A stretch of DNA of 64,000 nucleotides. Source: Actinoallomurus iriomotensis. Lineage in GTDB: Bacteria; Actinomycetota; Actinomycetes; Streptosporangiales; Streptosporangiaceae. This document shows, in pieces, positions 46,701 to 54,387 of this stretch. A program made the translations under genes and the position numbers. The first letter of the stretch is position 1, and every line of letters begins with the position of its first letter. The notes under the pieces were generated by a model that saw nothing but the letters and a program-made list of their open reading frames with translations, searched no databases and was not told the DNA's origin. Location of the stretch: positions 1 through 64,000 of the forward strand of contig NZ_BSTJ01000011.1 of NCBI RefSeq assembly GCF_030269445.1. The letters are read 5' to 3'.

Positions 46701-49700
46701 CTGCACCCAGATCACCTACAACCAGAACACCGACACCTCCGGTGGGCACTTCCTCCTGGACTTCCCCGAGACCACCCACACCAATGTCGGTGACCCGGAT
46801 GACGCGACCGGGAACTGTCTGGGGACATTGCTGTCGCAGACGGTGACGCTGTATGACGGCAAGACCTCGACCAGCGACACCGGCCACCCGATCGCCGACG
46901 GCAACCCCACGCAGGTCGACTCCTCCATCGACGCCACGCATGTCAGCTCGGTTAAGAACACTTATGACTCCTACGGGCGTCTTAAGTCACAGACCGATCC
47001 GCGGAACAAGACCACCACGACCGTCTACAACCCGGCGGTCGGGTTCCCGGTCAACGGGGTCATCGTCACTAACCCGCTCGGGCACACCGCCACCACCTAC
47101 CCCAGCCGGTTCGACGGTGAGGCGAACAAAGCCACCGACGCGAACAATCTGACGGTCACCTTCGAACGTGACCCGCTGCGGCGCCTGACCAAGGTGTGGC
47201 TGCCCACCGAACCCACCAGCGGCGACCCGTCCTACAGCTTCTCCTACTTCCCCAGCAACAGCACCAGCGGCGCGCAACCCACGGCACCACCGAAGGTCAC
47301 ATCACAACAGCTGCAGTCCGGGTCAGGCGATTCGGCGGTGAAGCTGTCCAGCTACGCCTACCTGGACGGCTTCGGTCACACCCGCGAGGTGCAGACCCCT
47401 TCACCGGCGGGTGGACGGATCATCGTGTCGACCAAGTACGACAGCCGCGGCCTCGTCTCCGGCACCTCTGAGCCGATCTACGACACCGCCAACGCCGGAT
47501 CCGGGCTCTTCAACCCGGTCAATGCGAGCATCCCGATCTTCCACCAGATCAACTACGACCCGCTGAAGCGCCAGACCGAAGACATCGCCATGCATACCGG
47601 CGCCGAGCAATGGCGTACTACCGCGACCTACCACGGCGACCACACCGAGACCACACCACCGGCCGGCGGGAAGACCTTCGACTACGTCGATGTCCACGGG
47701 AACCTGACCAAGGTCGCCGAATACGACAGTGACGGGACCACCCCCCACGACACCACCTACACCTACGACCGGCTGAACCGCCTCACCGGCATCACCGACG
47801 CGCACGGTGACGTCAGCTCCTACACGTATGACCTCCTCGGCCGCAGGCGGACCAGCGACGACCCCGACCACGGGTACTCCACCACCGACTACGACCTAGC
47901 TGGCAACCCCACCGTTACCGTCGACGCCAAAGGCCAGAAGATCACCAGCGTCTATGACGACCTGGGGAGGCTAACGCAGCAGTGGTCCGGAGACGCCGAC
48001 ACCGGCACCAAGCTCGCCGAATGGGCCTACGACACCGTCGCGAAGGGGCAGCTGACCTCCTCCTCCGCCTACAACCAGGGCCACGCCTACACCAGCACCG
48101 TCACCGGCTATGACGACCGCACTCGCCCTACCGGCAAGACTGTCACGATTCCCTCAGCCGAAGGCGTTCTAGGTGGCGACTACAGCTACACCTACACCTA
48201 TGACGGAGCCGACCACCTCACCTCAATCACCTACCCCGAAGCCGGGGGACTGCCGGCGGAGACGGTCACCTCCACCTACACCGATCTGGGCCTGTTCTCC
48301 AAGCTCACCAGCGACTACTCCGATGGCTACACCTACCTGAAGACCAGTAGCTACACCGACATCGCCCAACCGTCCGAACGCGACCTCGGACCCGCCGGCG
48401 GTGTGGCCCGCAGCTATACCTACGACCCGGCTACCAATCGCCTGTCGAACCTGCACCTGAAGGTCGGCGCCGACACCGCCACCCCCACCACCGTCCAAGA
48501 CGACGACTACAGCTACGACAAGGCCGGCGACATCACCCGGGTCGCCGACAACACCACCCAGGTCGGCGGCGTCACCACACCCCAATCCCAATGCTTCACA
48601 TACGACGCCCGCCGCCGCCTGTCCGACGCCTGGACCACCACCGCCGCCAACTGCCAAGGCGGCGCAGCTGCGGCCGACAACAACGGCCCGGACCCGTACA
48701 AACTCGGCTATCACTACGACGCCCTGGGCAACATCACCTCAGCCACCAGCGGAATCAGCCCCCAAGTCACCACCAGCTACACCTACCCCTCAGCCGACAC
48801 CGCGGCCGACCAAACCCCCGGACACCCCAACGCCGTCAGTACGGTCGGGTCCGACAACTACGGCTACGACGCCAACGGCGCCCTCACCTCCAGAACCGTC
48901 AGCGGAGTCACCTCCACGCTGAACTGGGACCCGCTGCAGCGGCTCAGCTCGCTCACCAGCGGCGGGCAGAGCACATCCTTCGTCTACGACGCCGGCGGCG
49001 ATCGCATCATCCGCCGCGAGCCGACCTCCACCACCGCCTACCTAGACGGCATGGAGCTCAGGGCCGCTGGGAACACGGTCACCGCCACCCGCTACTACAC
49101 CGCCGACACCGACGTCATCGCCCTGCGCAAAGCCGGAGACGACACACCGACCTGGCTGGCAGCCGACACCCAAGACTCCACCCAGATCGCCGTCGACGGC
49201 TCAACCGGCGCGACGGACCGGCAGCGCTACCTCCCATTCGGCGCCCACCGCGGGGGCGACACGATCACCGCCACCGACCGCGGCTACCTCGGCCACACAG
49301 AAGACGCCACCACCGGCCTGGACCAACTCGGTGCCCGCTACTACGACCCCACCATCGGCCGATTTATCTCCACCGACCCCGTCCAAAACCTCGCCGACCC
49401 CCAACAACGCAACCCATACGCCTACGCCGCCGACAACCCCATGACCTTGAGTGATCCCAGCGGCCTCCAAGCGGACTGCCCTAGCGGGGCCGGAGGTTGC
49501 GGAAACACCGGAAACATGGGCGGAGGAAACGGTAAAGGCGACCCCGACTACTCGCCGACTGGCGACAACTGCGTCGCTTACGGAACCTGCAAAGGCGCAG
49601 CACTACAAAGGCTCAAGAGGAACGAAGAGCGAAGGCGTCAGGCGGTGGCATGCGCGGAGAGGGGCGGTATTACCTGCCCCACCGGAACAGGCCCAGAAGG

Positions 49701-50766
49701 CGACGCCGCCACGGTCGAAGACGGTCTCGACCTCTACGGGGCCGGCCACTGGGGCTTCAAAAAGTTCGGGTTCAAAGAACAAGTGACCAGTATGCTAAAG
49801 ACTGGCCTGTTCGCGCTGACGACAACCTACGGCGGCCCCGAGGAACTCGCCGAATATGCAGGCATAAGAGGCCTAGCAAAACTCATCGGATGGGCGGCAA
49901 AATCCGCTAAAACGGCCTCACGAGGCCGCAAGGCGGCCAGACTTGGAGAGAAGATAGGATGTGCAGCGGGAAACAGCTTCACACCCGACACCGAAGTACT
50001 CCTCGCAAATGGCAAACACAAGCCGATAAGCAAAATTAAACTCGGCGATAAAGTCCTCGCCACCGACCCCACCACAGGCAAAACCAAACCTGAGCCCGTC
50101 GTTGCCCTCATCGCCGGACACGGCATCAAACAGCTCACCACCATCACCATCGACACCGACGGTGATAAGGGGCACCAAACCGCGACCGTCACCGCCACCG
50201 ACCAACATCCCTTGTGGGCCACCGCAAACCCGGCCCGCACGTCCTTGGGTCACTGGACTGACGCCACCGATCTCCACGTCGGCGCACATCTCCGCACACC
50301 TGACGGTCACACCGTCGAGATCATCGCCGTGCGGCACTACTCCCAGTCCCAGGCCGTCAACAACCTCACCGTCGCGAGCCTCCATACGTACTATGTTGAG
50401 GCCGGTACCACGCCAGTTCTGGTTCACAACTGCAGCAACCCCGGGACTGGGTTCGACGTGCCAGACGGACCTGGCGTCTACACGATTCATTTGGATGATG
50501 GGAAGAAGTACGTTGGGAGCAGCGTCGATAGCATGAGAACGCGAGTCAACAAGTCGATGAGATCGAAGCATGCAGTTAGGAAAGCCGGTTATGGTCCGGA
50601 TAACGTAGTGAACGTTACATGGGTCTCATTGCCTGACGTGACTGATAGTGTAGTCGCGCGACGCGTAGAGCAGACCGTCATGGACGGACTAAAGGATCAA
50701 GGCGTCACTTTGGTTAATCGACGTGACCCCGAGATCGCTGTTCCTTTCGGTGGCTACCTTCCGTAG
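43765..50766 (+). CDS. RHS-repeat polymorphic toxin with Hint and GIY-YIG nuclease domains, 2333 aa
   Basis: A TTG at 43765 lies 6 bases after GGGAG; ATG at 43774/43777 is possible. A signal-like N-terminus (SATVSALLMAGFASPAAG) precedes a ~250-residue secretion-associated domain. It is followed by ~1500 residues of YD/RHS repeats (many forms of TYDxxGRLT) ending in the RHS core signature YYDPTIGRFISTDPV (~1857). A Hint autoprotease domain follows (~2067-2222): CAAGNSFTPDTEVL at its start, DQHPLWA inside, VLVHNC at its end. The C-terminal toxin (~2223-2333) shows GVYTI and KYVGSS spaced as in GIY-YIG nucleases, with Arg in RTRV and Glu in VEQTV. It is a DNA-cutting toxin delivered to competitors. 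Confidence 0.9.
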   Translation: MRAMMRLGLRPARMWVGSATVSALLMAGFASPAAGSPDPPDTGGRWGHSAVGHPVSPARVKPAPEDAPRQALAKPVWPGSGQARVQVTSDAFAQAGKLPIWVAAGGAASPRKEFEGKAGVSGIKSAPAAKEAKPADVAAPPSQVQVDELDAARVKTLGGVGIAFQLRRVDGGSEPGPVQVAVDYSGFAQAFGANFADRLRLVRLPGCSLARPDDPACSAVPVTMPATNNPATGKLTAQLTAAPPAGTTPDTSAAAGDGSAPVDSDAVFVLASTAAGSSTGDYRATDMRPSGSWSVGLSSGSYNYSYSIPTPPSVGGSAPDLSFGYDSGSVDGYTNATNTQASWTGLGWDLSPGFIERKYRGCAEDVDSGQSDQVSWGDSCWESPYANDGEDNDNATTRGLATLQISLGGHTSQLIRESSGVYRLEDDPGWRVEHKSGGPNDDQDGEYWVVYTPDGTQYRFGYGQDGGGTATHSNWTVPVVGDDADEPCHGDYPASCRQTWRWNLDRVVDRNENSTYLYWENETNYYKRYASSNLLSYDRGGYLSQVVYGTNSSVAGDHVAAKVVFNTVNRCTERIDGTATTCPTIASSSSSYPDVPTDLICSSSSCSNYSPSFFATKRLDSVETFFWDASSSAWVNDTLLKLSYKMPNPTGLTASVLWLDKITEVGEAGDDADAITLPPVNFDSVFLTGRVDYDESAGVPKMYLPRIATVFNGMGGQTNVSYGRQAPCPAPSDSGYSSWLNSKNGHWDTNTDDCYPVPYTPEDASPGIGIFHKYLVTKVDDVDNVGGTTTHRTVYEYDLSSGAWAHNRDYEAPQNSWTWNEWRGYGAVRVTEGASATPTSKSVSTTTFFRGMNDDVLADGTHKTATRTDFDGNVWDDDRQLAGDTLQVRNWKMTADASDPDDRTFVELNSQRNQFTSVHAVDGPGARNAQLVRQSKQHSRTRLDDGTFRETDTRTTYDGTYGLPLVEADAGQLGVADNTCTQITYNQNTDTSGGHFLLDFPETTHTNVGDPDDATGNCLGTLLSQTVTLYDGKTSTSDTGHPIADGNPTQVDSSIDATHVSSVKNTYDSYGRLKSQTDPRNKTTTTVYNPAVGFPVNGVIVTNPLGHTATTYPSRFDGEANKATDANNLTVTFERDPLRRLTKVWLPTEPTSGDPSYSFSYFPSNSTSGAQPTAPPKVTSQQLQSGSGDSAVKLSSYAYLDGFGHTREVQTPSPAGGRIIVSTKYDSRGLVSGTSEPIYDTANAGSGLFNPVNASIPIFHQINYDPLKRQTEDIAMHTGAEQWRTTATYHGDHTETTPPAGGKTFDYVDVHGNLTKVAEYDSDGTTPHDTTYTYDRLNRLTGITDAHGDVSSYTYDLLGRRRTSDDPDHGYSTTDYDLAGNPTVTVDAKGQKITSVYDDLGRLTQQWSGDADTGTKLAEWAYDTVAKGQLTSSSAYNQGHAYTSTVTGYDDRTRPTGKTVTIPSAEGVLGGDYSYTYTYDGADHLTSITYPEAGGLPAETVTSTYTDLGLFSKLTSDYSDGYTYLKTSSYTDIAQPSERDLGPAGGVARSYTYDPATNRLSNLHLKVGADTATPTTVQDDDYSYDKAGDITRVADNTTQVGGVTTPQSQCFTYDARRRLSDAWTTTAANCQGGAAAADNNGPDPYKLGYHYDALGNITSATSGISPQVTTSYTYPSADTAADQTPGHPNAVSTVGSDNYGYDANGALTSRTVSGVTSTLNWDPLQRLSSLTSGGQSTSFVYDAGGDRIIRREPTSTTAYLDGMELRAAGNTVTATRYYTADTDVIALRKAGDDTPTWLAADTQDSTQIAVDGSTGATDRQRYLPFGAHRGGDTITATDRGYLGHTEDATTGLDQLGARYYDPTIGRFISTDPVQNLADPQQRNPYAYAADNPMTLSDPSGLQADCPSGAGGCGNTGNMGGGNGKGDPDYSPTGDNCVAYGTCKGAALQRLKRNEERRRQAVACAERGGITCPTGTGPEGDAATVEDGLDLYGAGHWGFKKFGFKEQVTSMLKTGLFALTTTYGGPEELAEYAGIRGLAKLIGWAAKSAKTASRGRKAARLGEKIGCAAGNSFTPDTEVLLANGKHKPISKIKLGDKVLATDPTTGKTKPEPVVALIAGHGIKQLTTITIDTDGDKGHQTATVTATDQHPLWATANPARTSLGHWTDATDLHVGAHLRTPDGHTVEIIAVRHYSQSQAVNNLTVASLHTYYVEAGTTPVLVHNCSNPGTGFDVPDGPGVYTIHLDDGKKYVGSSVDSMRTRVNKSMRSKHAVRKAGYGPDNVVNVTWVSLPDVTDSVVARRVEQTVMDGLKDQGVTLVNRRDPEIAVPFGGYLP

Positions 50767-50782
50767 GAAGCGGGAAATTTTC

Positions 50783-51193
50783 ATGGGGACCTGGGGTGTC
50801 GGGCCGTTCGACAGCGATACGGCGGAAGATTTTGTCGATGGATTGGAGAACCTATCAGTACCGCAGCGTATAGAAGTGCTAAGGGCAGCCTTCCGGCGAG
50901 CTATCGATGCTGGGGATTCTGAACCTCTTCCGGGGGAGATCATCGCCGCTGCTGCAGTCGTGGCGGCAAATATGCCGGCAGGGGAGACTCTTTCCTGGAA
51001 TGAGGATTATCCTGGCATTTCGGAATGGCTGGTAAGGCCTATTCCTTCTGACGTGGCGGCGTTGTCTATCCAAGCTCTAGAGGCGGCATTGCCGGCCAAT
51101 GGATGGTTCTGGCAAAGCTGGATCGACGATGAGGAGAAACGCGAATCGGAGGCCGTAGTAAGCAGAATTAAATCCGTGTTGAGCTCTCAGTGA
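50783..51193 (+). CDS. DUF4259 protein, candidate immunity protein, 136 aa
   Basis: ATG at 50783, 16 bases after the toxin stop, with GCGGGAA upstream. The start MGTWGVGPFDSDTAEDFVDG is the DUF4259 signature, and the rest is helical (PQRIEVLRAAFRRAIDAGD). A small acidic gene directly after the toxin domain of an RHS protein is the standard place for its immunity protein. DUF4259 has not been widely described in that role, so the call is positional. GC content drops across the toxin end and this gene compared with the RHS body, a sign that the toxin-immunity cassette was swapped in. Confidence 0.7.
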   Translation: MGTWGVGPFDSDTAEDFVDGLENLSVPQRIEVLRAAFRRAIDAGDSEPLPGEIIAAAAVVAANMPAGETLSWNEDYPGISEWLVRPIPSDVAALSIQALEAALPANGWFWQSWIDDEEKRESEAVVSRIKSVLSSQ

Positions 51194-51347
51194 AGTTGGC
51201 TATCGAGTTCATCGGACGGCGTGATCGACTGAGCCGACAGATTCGCTGTCGGTGGTGGTGTGAGCCGCGAATTTCGGACAAGGGTTGCGCGGGCGGCTCG
51301 TGACGCGGCCGTCCGGTGGATAACGATCATTGGCGAGCGCTGTGGTC

Positions 51348-51376
51348 GCTCGGTGGGTGCTCGTATGTCGTGGTAC
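51348..51376 (+). repeat. Arm-type repeat A, left of the tRNA-Lys(CTT) fragment
   Basis: The sequence includes GCTCGGTGGGTGCTCGTATG, in which GCTCG occurs twice, 11 bases apart. Matching copies occur at 51596-51627 (same strand) and 54099-54132 (opposite strand). It lies 95 bases before the tRNA fragment, where an integrase arm site would lie. Confidence 0.5.
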
Positions 51377-51470
51377 GTGCCATCACAAGGCGACACAGTC
51401 CGGTAGCCGAATCGGCGGAGCCGTGGATGAACCGGCACAACCCGACAGCAAGAACACCGATCTAACACGA

Positions 51471-51523
51471 GAGCAGCGGACTCTTAATCCGCGGGTTCGG
51501 GGTTCAAGTCCCTGGCGGCGCAC
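51471..51523 (+). other. 3' part of a tRNA-Lys(CTT) gene, probable attachment site
   Basis: From GAGC (end of the D stem) the sequence follows a tRNA: the anticodon stem GCGGA/TCCGC at 51475-51479 and 51487-51491 encloses the loop CTCTTAA with anticodon CTT. The T-arm GGTTCAAGTCC and the acceptor 3' strand GCGGCGC-A-CC follow. The 5' half (acceptor and D-arm) is missing; the bases upstream do not pair. A 3' tRNA fragment is the usual product of integration by tyrosine integrases. The orientation places the element to its left and the complete tRNA gene outside the window. Confidence 0.75.
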
Positions 51524-51595
51524 CCGTGCTGAGCTGGGCATTCTCGACCCTGTCGGGAGTGCCCAGTGTGCGTTCTGGGGCGGTTTGCGGCGCGT

Positions 51596-51627
51596 GGGTG
51601 CTCGGTGGGTGCTCGAATGTCATGATC
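51596..51627 (+). repeat. Arm-type repeat B, right of the tRNA-Lys(CTT) fragment
   Basis: The sequence contains GGGTGCTCGGTGGGTGCTCG (a tandem of GGGTGCTCG) followed by AATGTCATGATC. It matches repeat A in the same direction. It lies 73 bases after the tRNA fragment, so arm-like repeats flank the core on both sides, as in an attP rather than a single attL or attR. Confidence 0.5.
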
Positions 51628-53007
51628 TTGTCGGCCGGGCCCGCTGGCCAGCTTGCGGTGGGCGATAGCGGACCGCCCGAAACCTATCTGTGTCAGCGCC
51701 GAAGTTCATGACCGGCCGGATCGTCCGGACCGCACCAAGCGCATCAGACATGGTCCTTCGCATGGGCCCCGTCGACACCGACGGATTGGACACCTGGCTG
51801 CTTCTGAACTGGATTGCTCTGGTACGGCGGGCGGTCGCACAGGCAGCGGCACCCCCTGGCCAGCGGTCACGACAATCTCGCTGATGAACCTCTTGCGCAC
51901 TCGCCAGCATGAGTGGACTGCCCTCACCGTCACAAAAAGTCATCACGATCTATCGCACGTGTAGCGCTTTGCCGAGGAGGTCAACGCCCAGAACGCCGGC
52001 CGATCCGCCACGCGGTGTCAACCGCCGGTGCCGCAGTCATCCTGCGTTCCGCGGCCGTCGTCACGACGGTGCGCAGGTTCGGATCCCGTGGGGGATGCTG
52101 CACAGATGGGAGCGGGCGTGACCTGCATGTTTACGGCGGTCAGCTAGTGATCGACGGTCGTTTCGCGATCAGTAAGTGAGCACTACCGTGTCAAGGTTGT
52201 GCCGATCGTGTGCTGACCTGCGTGTTGTCGAGATGGCGTAGGTCGGCGCCGTCGAATGCTAGTTGTTGGCGCTTGTTCGGGAAGGTTGAGGGACCATGCG
52301 TGCTCCCGCCGCTCCCCGCCCCGGGAGGGAGTAAAGGGAGCGCAAACTGGGGGAGCGCGATTGTGACCTGCGGTTCTTCTGGACGTGAGACGACGTTCGG
52401 CCGCGATGCACGATCAGCGTCGCCCGCCGTGCAGGGCTATGGCTCTGGTGAATCCGGTCGGGGAACTCGTCCGTTTGGCGGCAGCGCTCGCCCGGAGCCA
52501 TACAGCGGTGACCTTTAGCCGGCTCGAGGCCGGTATGGACAGAACTTGAGCACGCGGCCGGTAGGGTTCGCCGATCGGGTGCCTATGAGATGCCCAGGCT
52601 CACTTCTGCTTGAACCTGCAGGTCAGCGCCCAGGACGCGATTTCGAGCGGTACACGGCCATCCGGCCTCCTCATTCGTCACCGAACAGCATTCTGTTCTA
52701 GGGTCTTGTCCGCCGGCGACGTCAGCCGTGTGGCTACGAGATGGCGAAGCGGGTCGCTGCGTTGCGGTGCGGGATCAAAGCCGGCGTTCTTTGGAATCGG
52801 CCAACACCTCTGCTGAGATCGAATGCGCGGATATTGGCACGGCGCAGGGGAGGCCCTGCCGCCGGCGGGAGAGGCTCTGGCGGAACTTCTCACCCCTCGT
52901 GAGGCGTCCAGCCTTACAAGGGTGGTGATCCGACGCTGCCCACGACGCCGTGTATCCCGTGCGTGGCGCCGCAATCCCCGGTCGGCGGTACACGGACGGA
53001 GCACTGA
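51628..53007. other. Non-coding, degraded interval
   Basis: With the stretch 51194-51470 this makes about 1.7 kb with no supported gene. Two sites resemble the repeats of 38 kb: 52197-52224 (contains GCCGATCGTGTGC) and 52567-52595 (contains CGCCGATCGGGTGCCTATG, 18 of 19 matching 37988-38006). A 36-codon frame at 52440 (MALVNPVGELVRL) has no ribosome site and no family. The interval looks like the wreck of a former mobile element. Confidence 0.45.
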
Positions 53008-53913
53008 ATGATCACAGGTCTGGTGACCGCTGTCGCCGCATCGGCCTGCTACGGCACCGGCTCGGTGCTGCAGGCTGTGGGTTCCCGCAAGTCGGCCCGC
53101 AGGGAGGCCGCCGCGATGTCCACGACGGGCATCACCTCCTACGGCGGCCCCAGCCTTCTGTCCACCGCGAAGGCTGCGGTGACCTGGGAGTTCCTGGCCG
53201 GAACCGTGCTGGACGTCGTCGGCTTCGGCCTCGGCGCGCTGGCTGCCAGGCTGTTGCCGCTGTTCCTGTCGCAGACAGTGATCAGCGCCAACCTGGTGAT
53301 CACCGCGGTACTGGGCATCAAGATGCTGGGCATCCGGCTGAACCGGCCCGAGTGGTTCTCCATCGCCGTGGTCTGCTCGGCTCTGGTTCTGCTGGCCGGC
53401 GCGGCAGGTCACGAGGGAAGCGGCCGTACCTCGATCTCCACACATTGGTGGCTGCTGGTGGCCTCGGCACTGGTGATCGGCGGTGGCATCGTCGGGGTGC
53501 GCTGGCTGGGGGCGAAGGCCGCGATCCTGGCCGGGCTTTTGTCCGGCCTCGGCTTCGGCGCGGTCGGCGTCGGTGTGCGCGTGCTGAACGGCGCGGACCC
53601 GATCGCCCCTGGCGCGCTGCTGACCGACCCGGCCCTGTACGCCATTCTGACCGGCGGGGTTGGCGGCATGTACTTGCACACGGTCGCCCTCCAGATCGGT
53701 TCGGTCAACGGTGCGACGGCGGCCCTCGTCGTGGGTGAGACGGTGGTGCCCGGCGCCCTCGGCGTCGTCTGGCTCGGTGACGCATCGCGCCCTGGATACG
53801 CTTCGGTGGCGATCGCCGGATTCCTCTTGGCCGTCGCGGGTGCCGTAGCGGTCGCGCGGTTCGGTGAAACGGAGCAGGCCATGGCCGGGGCTCCGCTCCC
53901 GGAGGAGCTCTGA
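53008..53913 (+). CDS. DMT-superfamily membrane protein, 301 aa
   Basis: ATG at 53008 with GGAG upstream. About nine to ten membrane helices are visible, in two halves (e.g. LITAVLGIKMLGIRLNRPEW, WFSIAVVCSALVLLAGAAG; later LALYAILTGGVGGMYLHTVA-like and SRPGYASVAIAGFLLAVAGA). The end of each half has the G-x-x-LNRPEWFS and G-ASRPGYAS turns seen in EamA-like transporters. Substrate unknown; some relatives occur in siderophore or metabolite export loci. It is an isolated gene, with non-coding DNA before it and a tRNA fragment after it. Confidence 0.75.
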   Translation: MITGLVTAVAASACYGTGSVLQAVGSRKSARREAAAMSTTGITSYGGPSLLSTAKAAVTWEFLAGTVLDVVGFGLGALAARLLPLFLSQTVISANLVITAVLGIKMLGIRLNRPEWFSIAVVCSALVLLAGAAGHEGSGRTSISTHWWLLVASALVIGGGIVGVRWLGAKAAILAGLLSGLGFGAVGVGVRVLNGADPIAPGALLTDPALYAILTGGVGGMYLHTVALQIGSVNGATAALVVGETVVPGALGVVWLGDASRPGYASVAIAGFLLAVAGAVAVARFGETEQAMAGAPLPEEL

Positions 53914-53946
53914 CCTGCAGCGCTCCGGGCGCTCCCGCGAAAATGA

Positions 53947-53979
53947 AGCTGTGGATTAAAAGTCCACAGCTCTACAAGA
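53947..53979 (-). other. Fragment of a tRNA-Lys(TTT) gene (D-stem end and anticodon arm)
   Basis: On the minus strand the sequence reads TTGTAGAGC, then the anticodon arm GTGGA-CTTTTAA-TCCAC with a 7-base loop and anticodon TTT. This matches the middle of actinobacterial tRNA-Lys(TTT). The T-arm and acceptor are absent on one side and the 5' acceptor on the other. The longer self-pairing around it (AGCTGTGGA with TCCACAGCT, 53947-53955 and 53963-53971) could also be read as a hairpin, but it has no T-run. Arm-type repeat C lies 120 bases upstream on the same strand. Confidence 0.5.
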
Positions 53980-54098
53980 ATCCCCTGCTCGACGCGCTAC
54001 CGCGTCCTGCTTCACAGTGCCACTACGTGTTACTTGGTCCACGTTCGCCATGCGCTTTACGGCATACCAGCCCGACGGGGTACCGGGTGCTGCCGGAC

Positions 54099-54132
54099 GG
54101 TACCGCGCCATACGAGCACCCGCCGAGCACCC
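54099..54132 (-). repeat. Arm-type repeat C, near the tRNA-Lys(TTT) fragment
   Basis: Read on the minus strand, it contains GGGTGCTCGGCGGGTGCTCG then TATGGCGCGGTACC, matching repeats A and B with one or two changes in the core and extending A's GTGGTAC. It lies on the minus strand, inverted relative to A and B. The interval 53980-54387 contains no gene. Confidence 0.5.
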
Positions 54133-54387
54133 AAACCGGCCGTTGGGCTTGCATGGCTATGCATCGCGCCTGCTTCTGAGGCGACCCCATCTCATCGCCG
54201 AGTATGGCCGCCGGTGATGGCGGCGGCCCCCATACGGTGGCCGGGCCAATGGCTCTGCTTCGGGGCAACTGCAACTCATGGCCCGGATCGTCCAGGTCCC
54301 GGAGATCGAGAACCATCGGCGCAGCGCCGTCCCGCCCGGGGATGGGCACTAACGAAGTAAGGGCCCCTGACATGCGATCGCCGAATT

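Noticed and set aside
45652-46941. A 429-codon minus-strand frame inside the RHS gene
   Set aside because: Shadow of the RHS repeats; its Gly/Val-rich composition is the reverse complement of the repeat codons.
52440-52550. Small frame MALVNPVGELVRL, 36 codons
   Set aside because: No ribosome site, no family and no conserved neighbour; lies in degraded DNA.
53947-53971. Hairpin after the DMT gene read as an intrinsic terminator
   Set aside because: No T-run follows in either direction, whereas the 7-base loop CTTTTAA and the adjacent GTAGAGC fit a tRNA-Lys anticodon arm. Kept as a tRNA fragment with moderate confidence.
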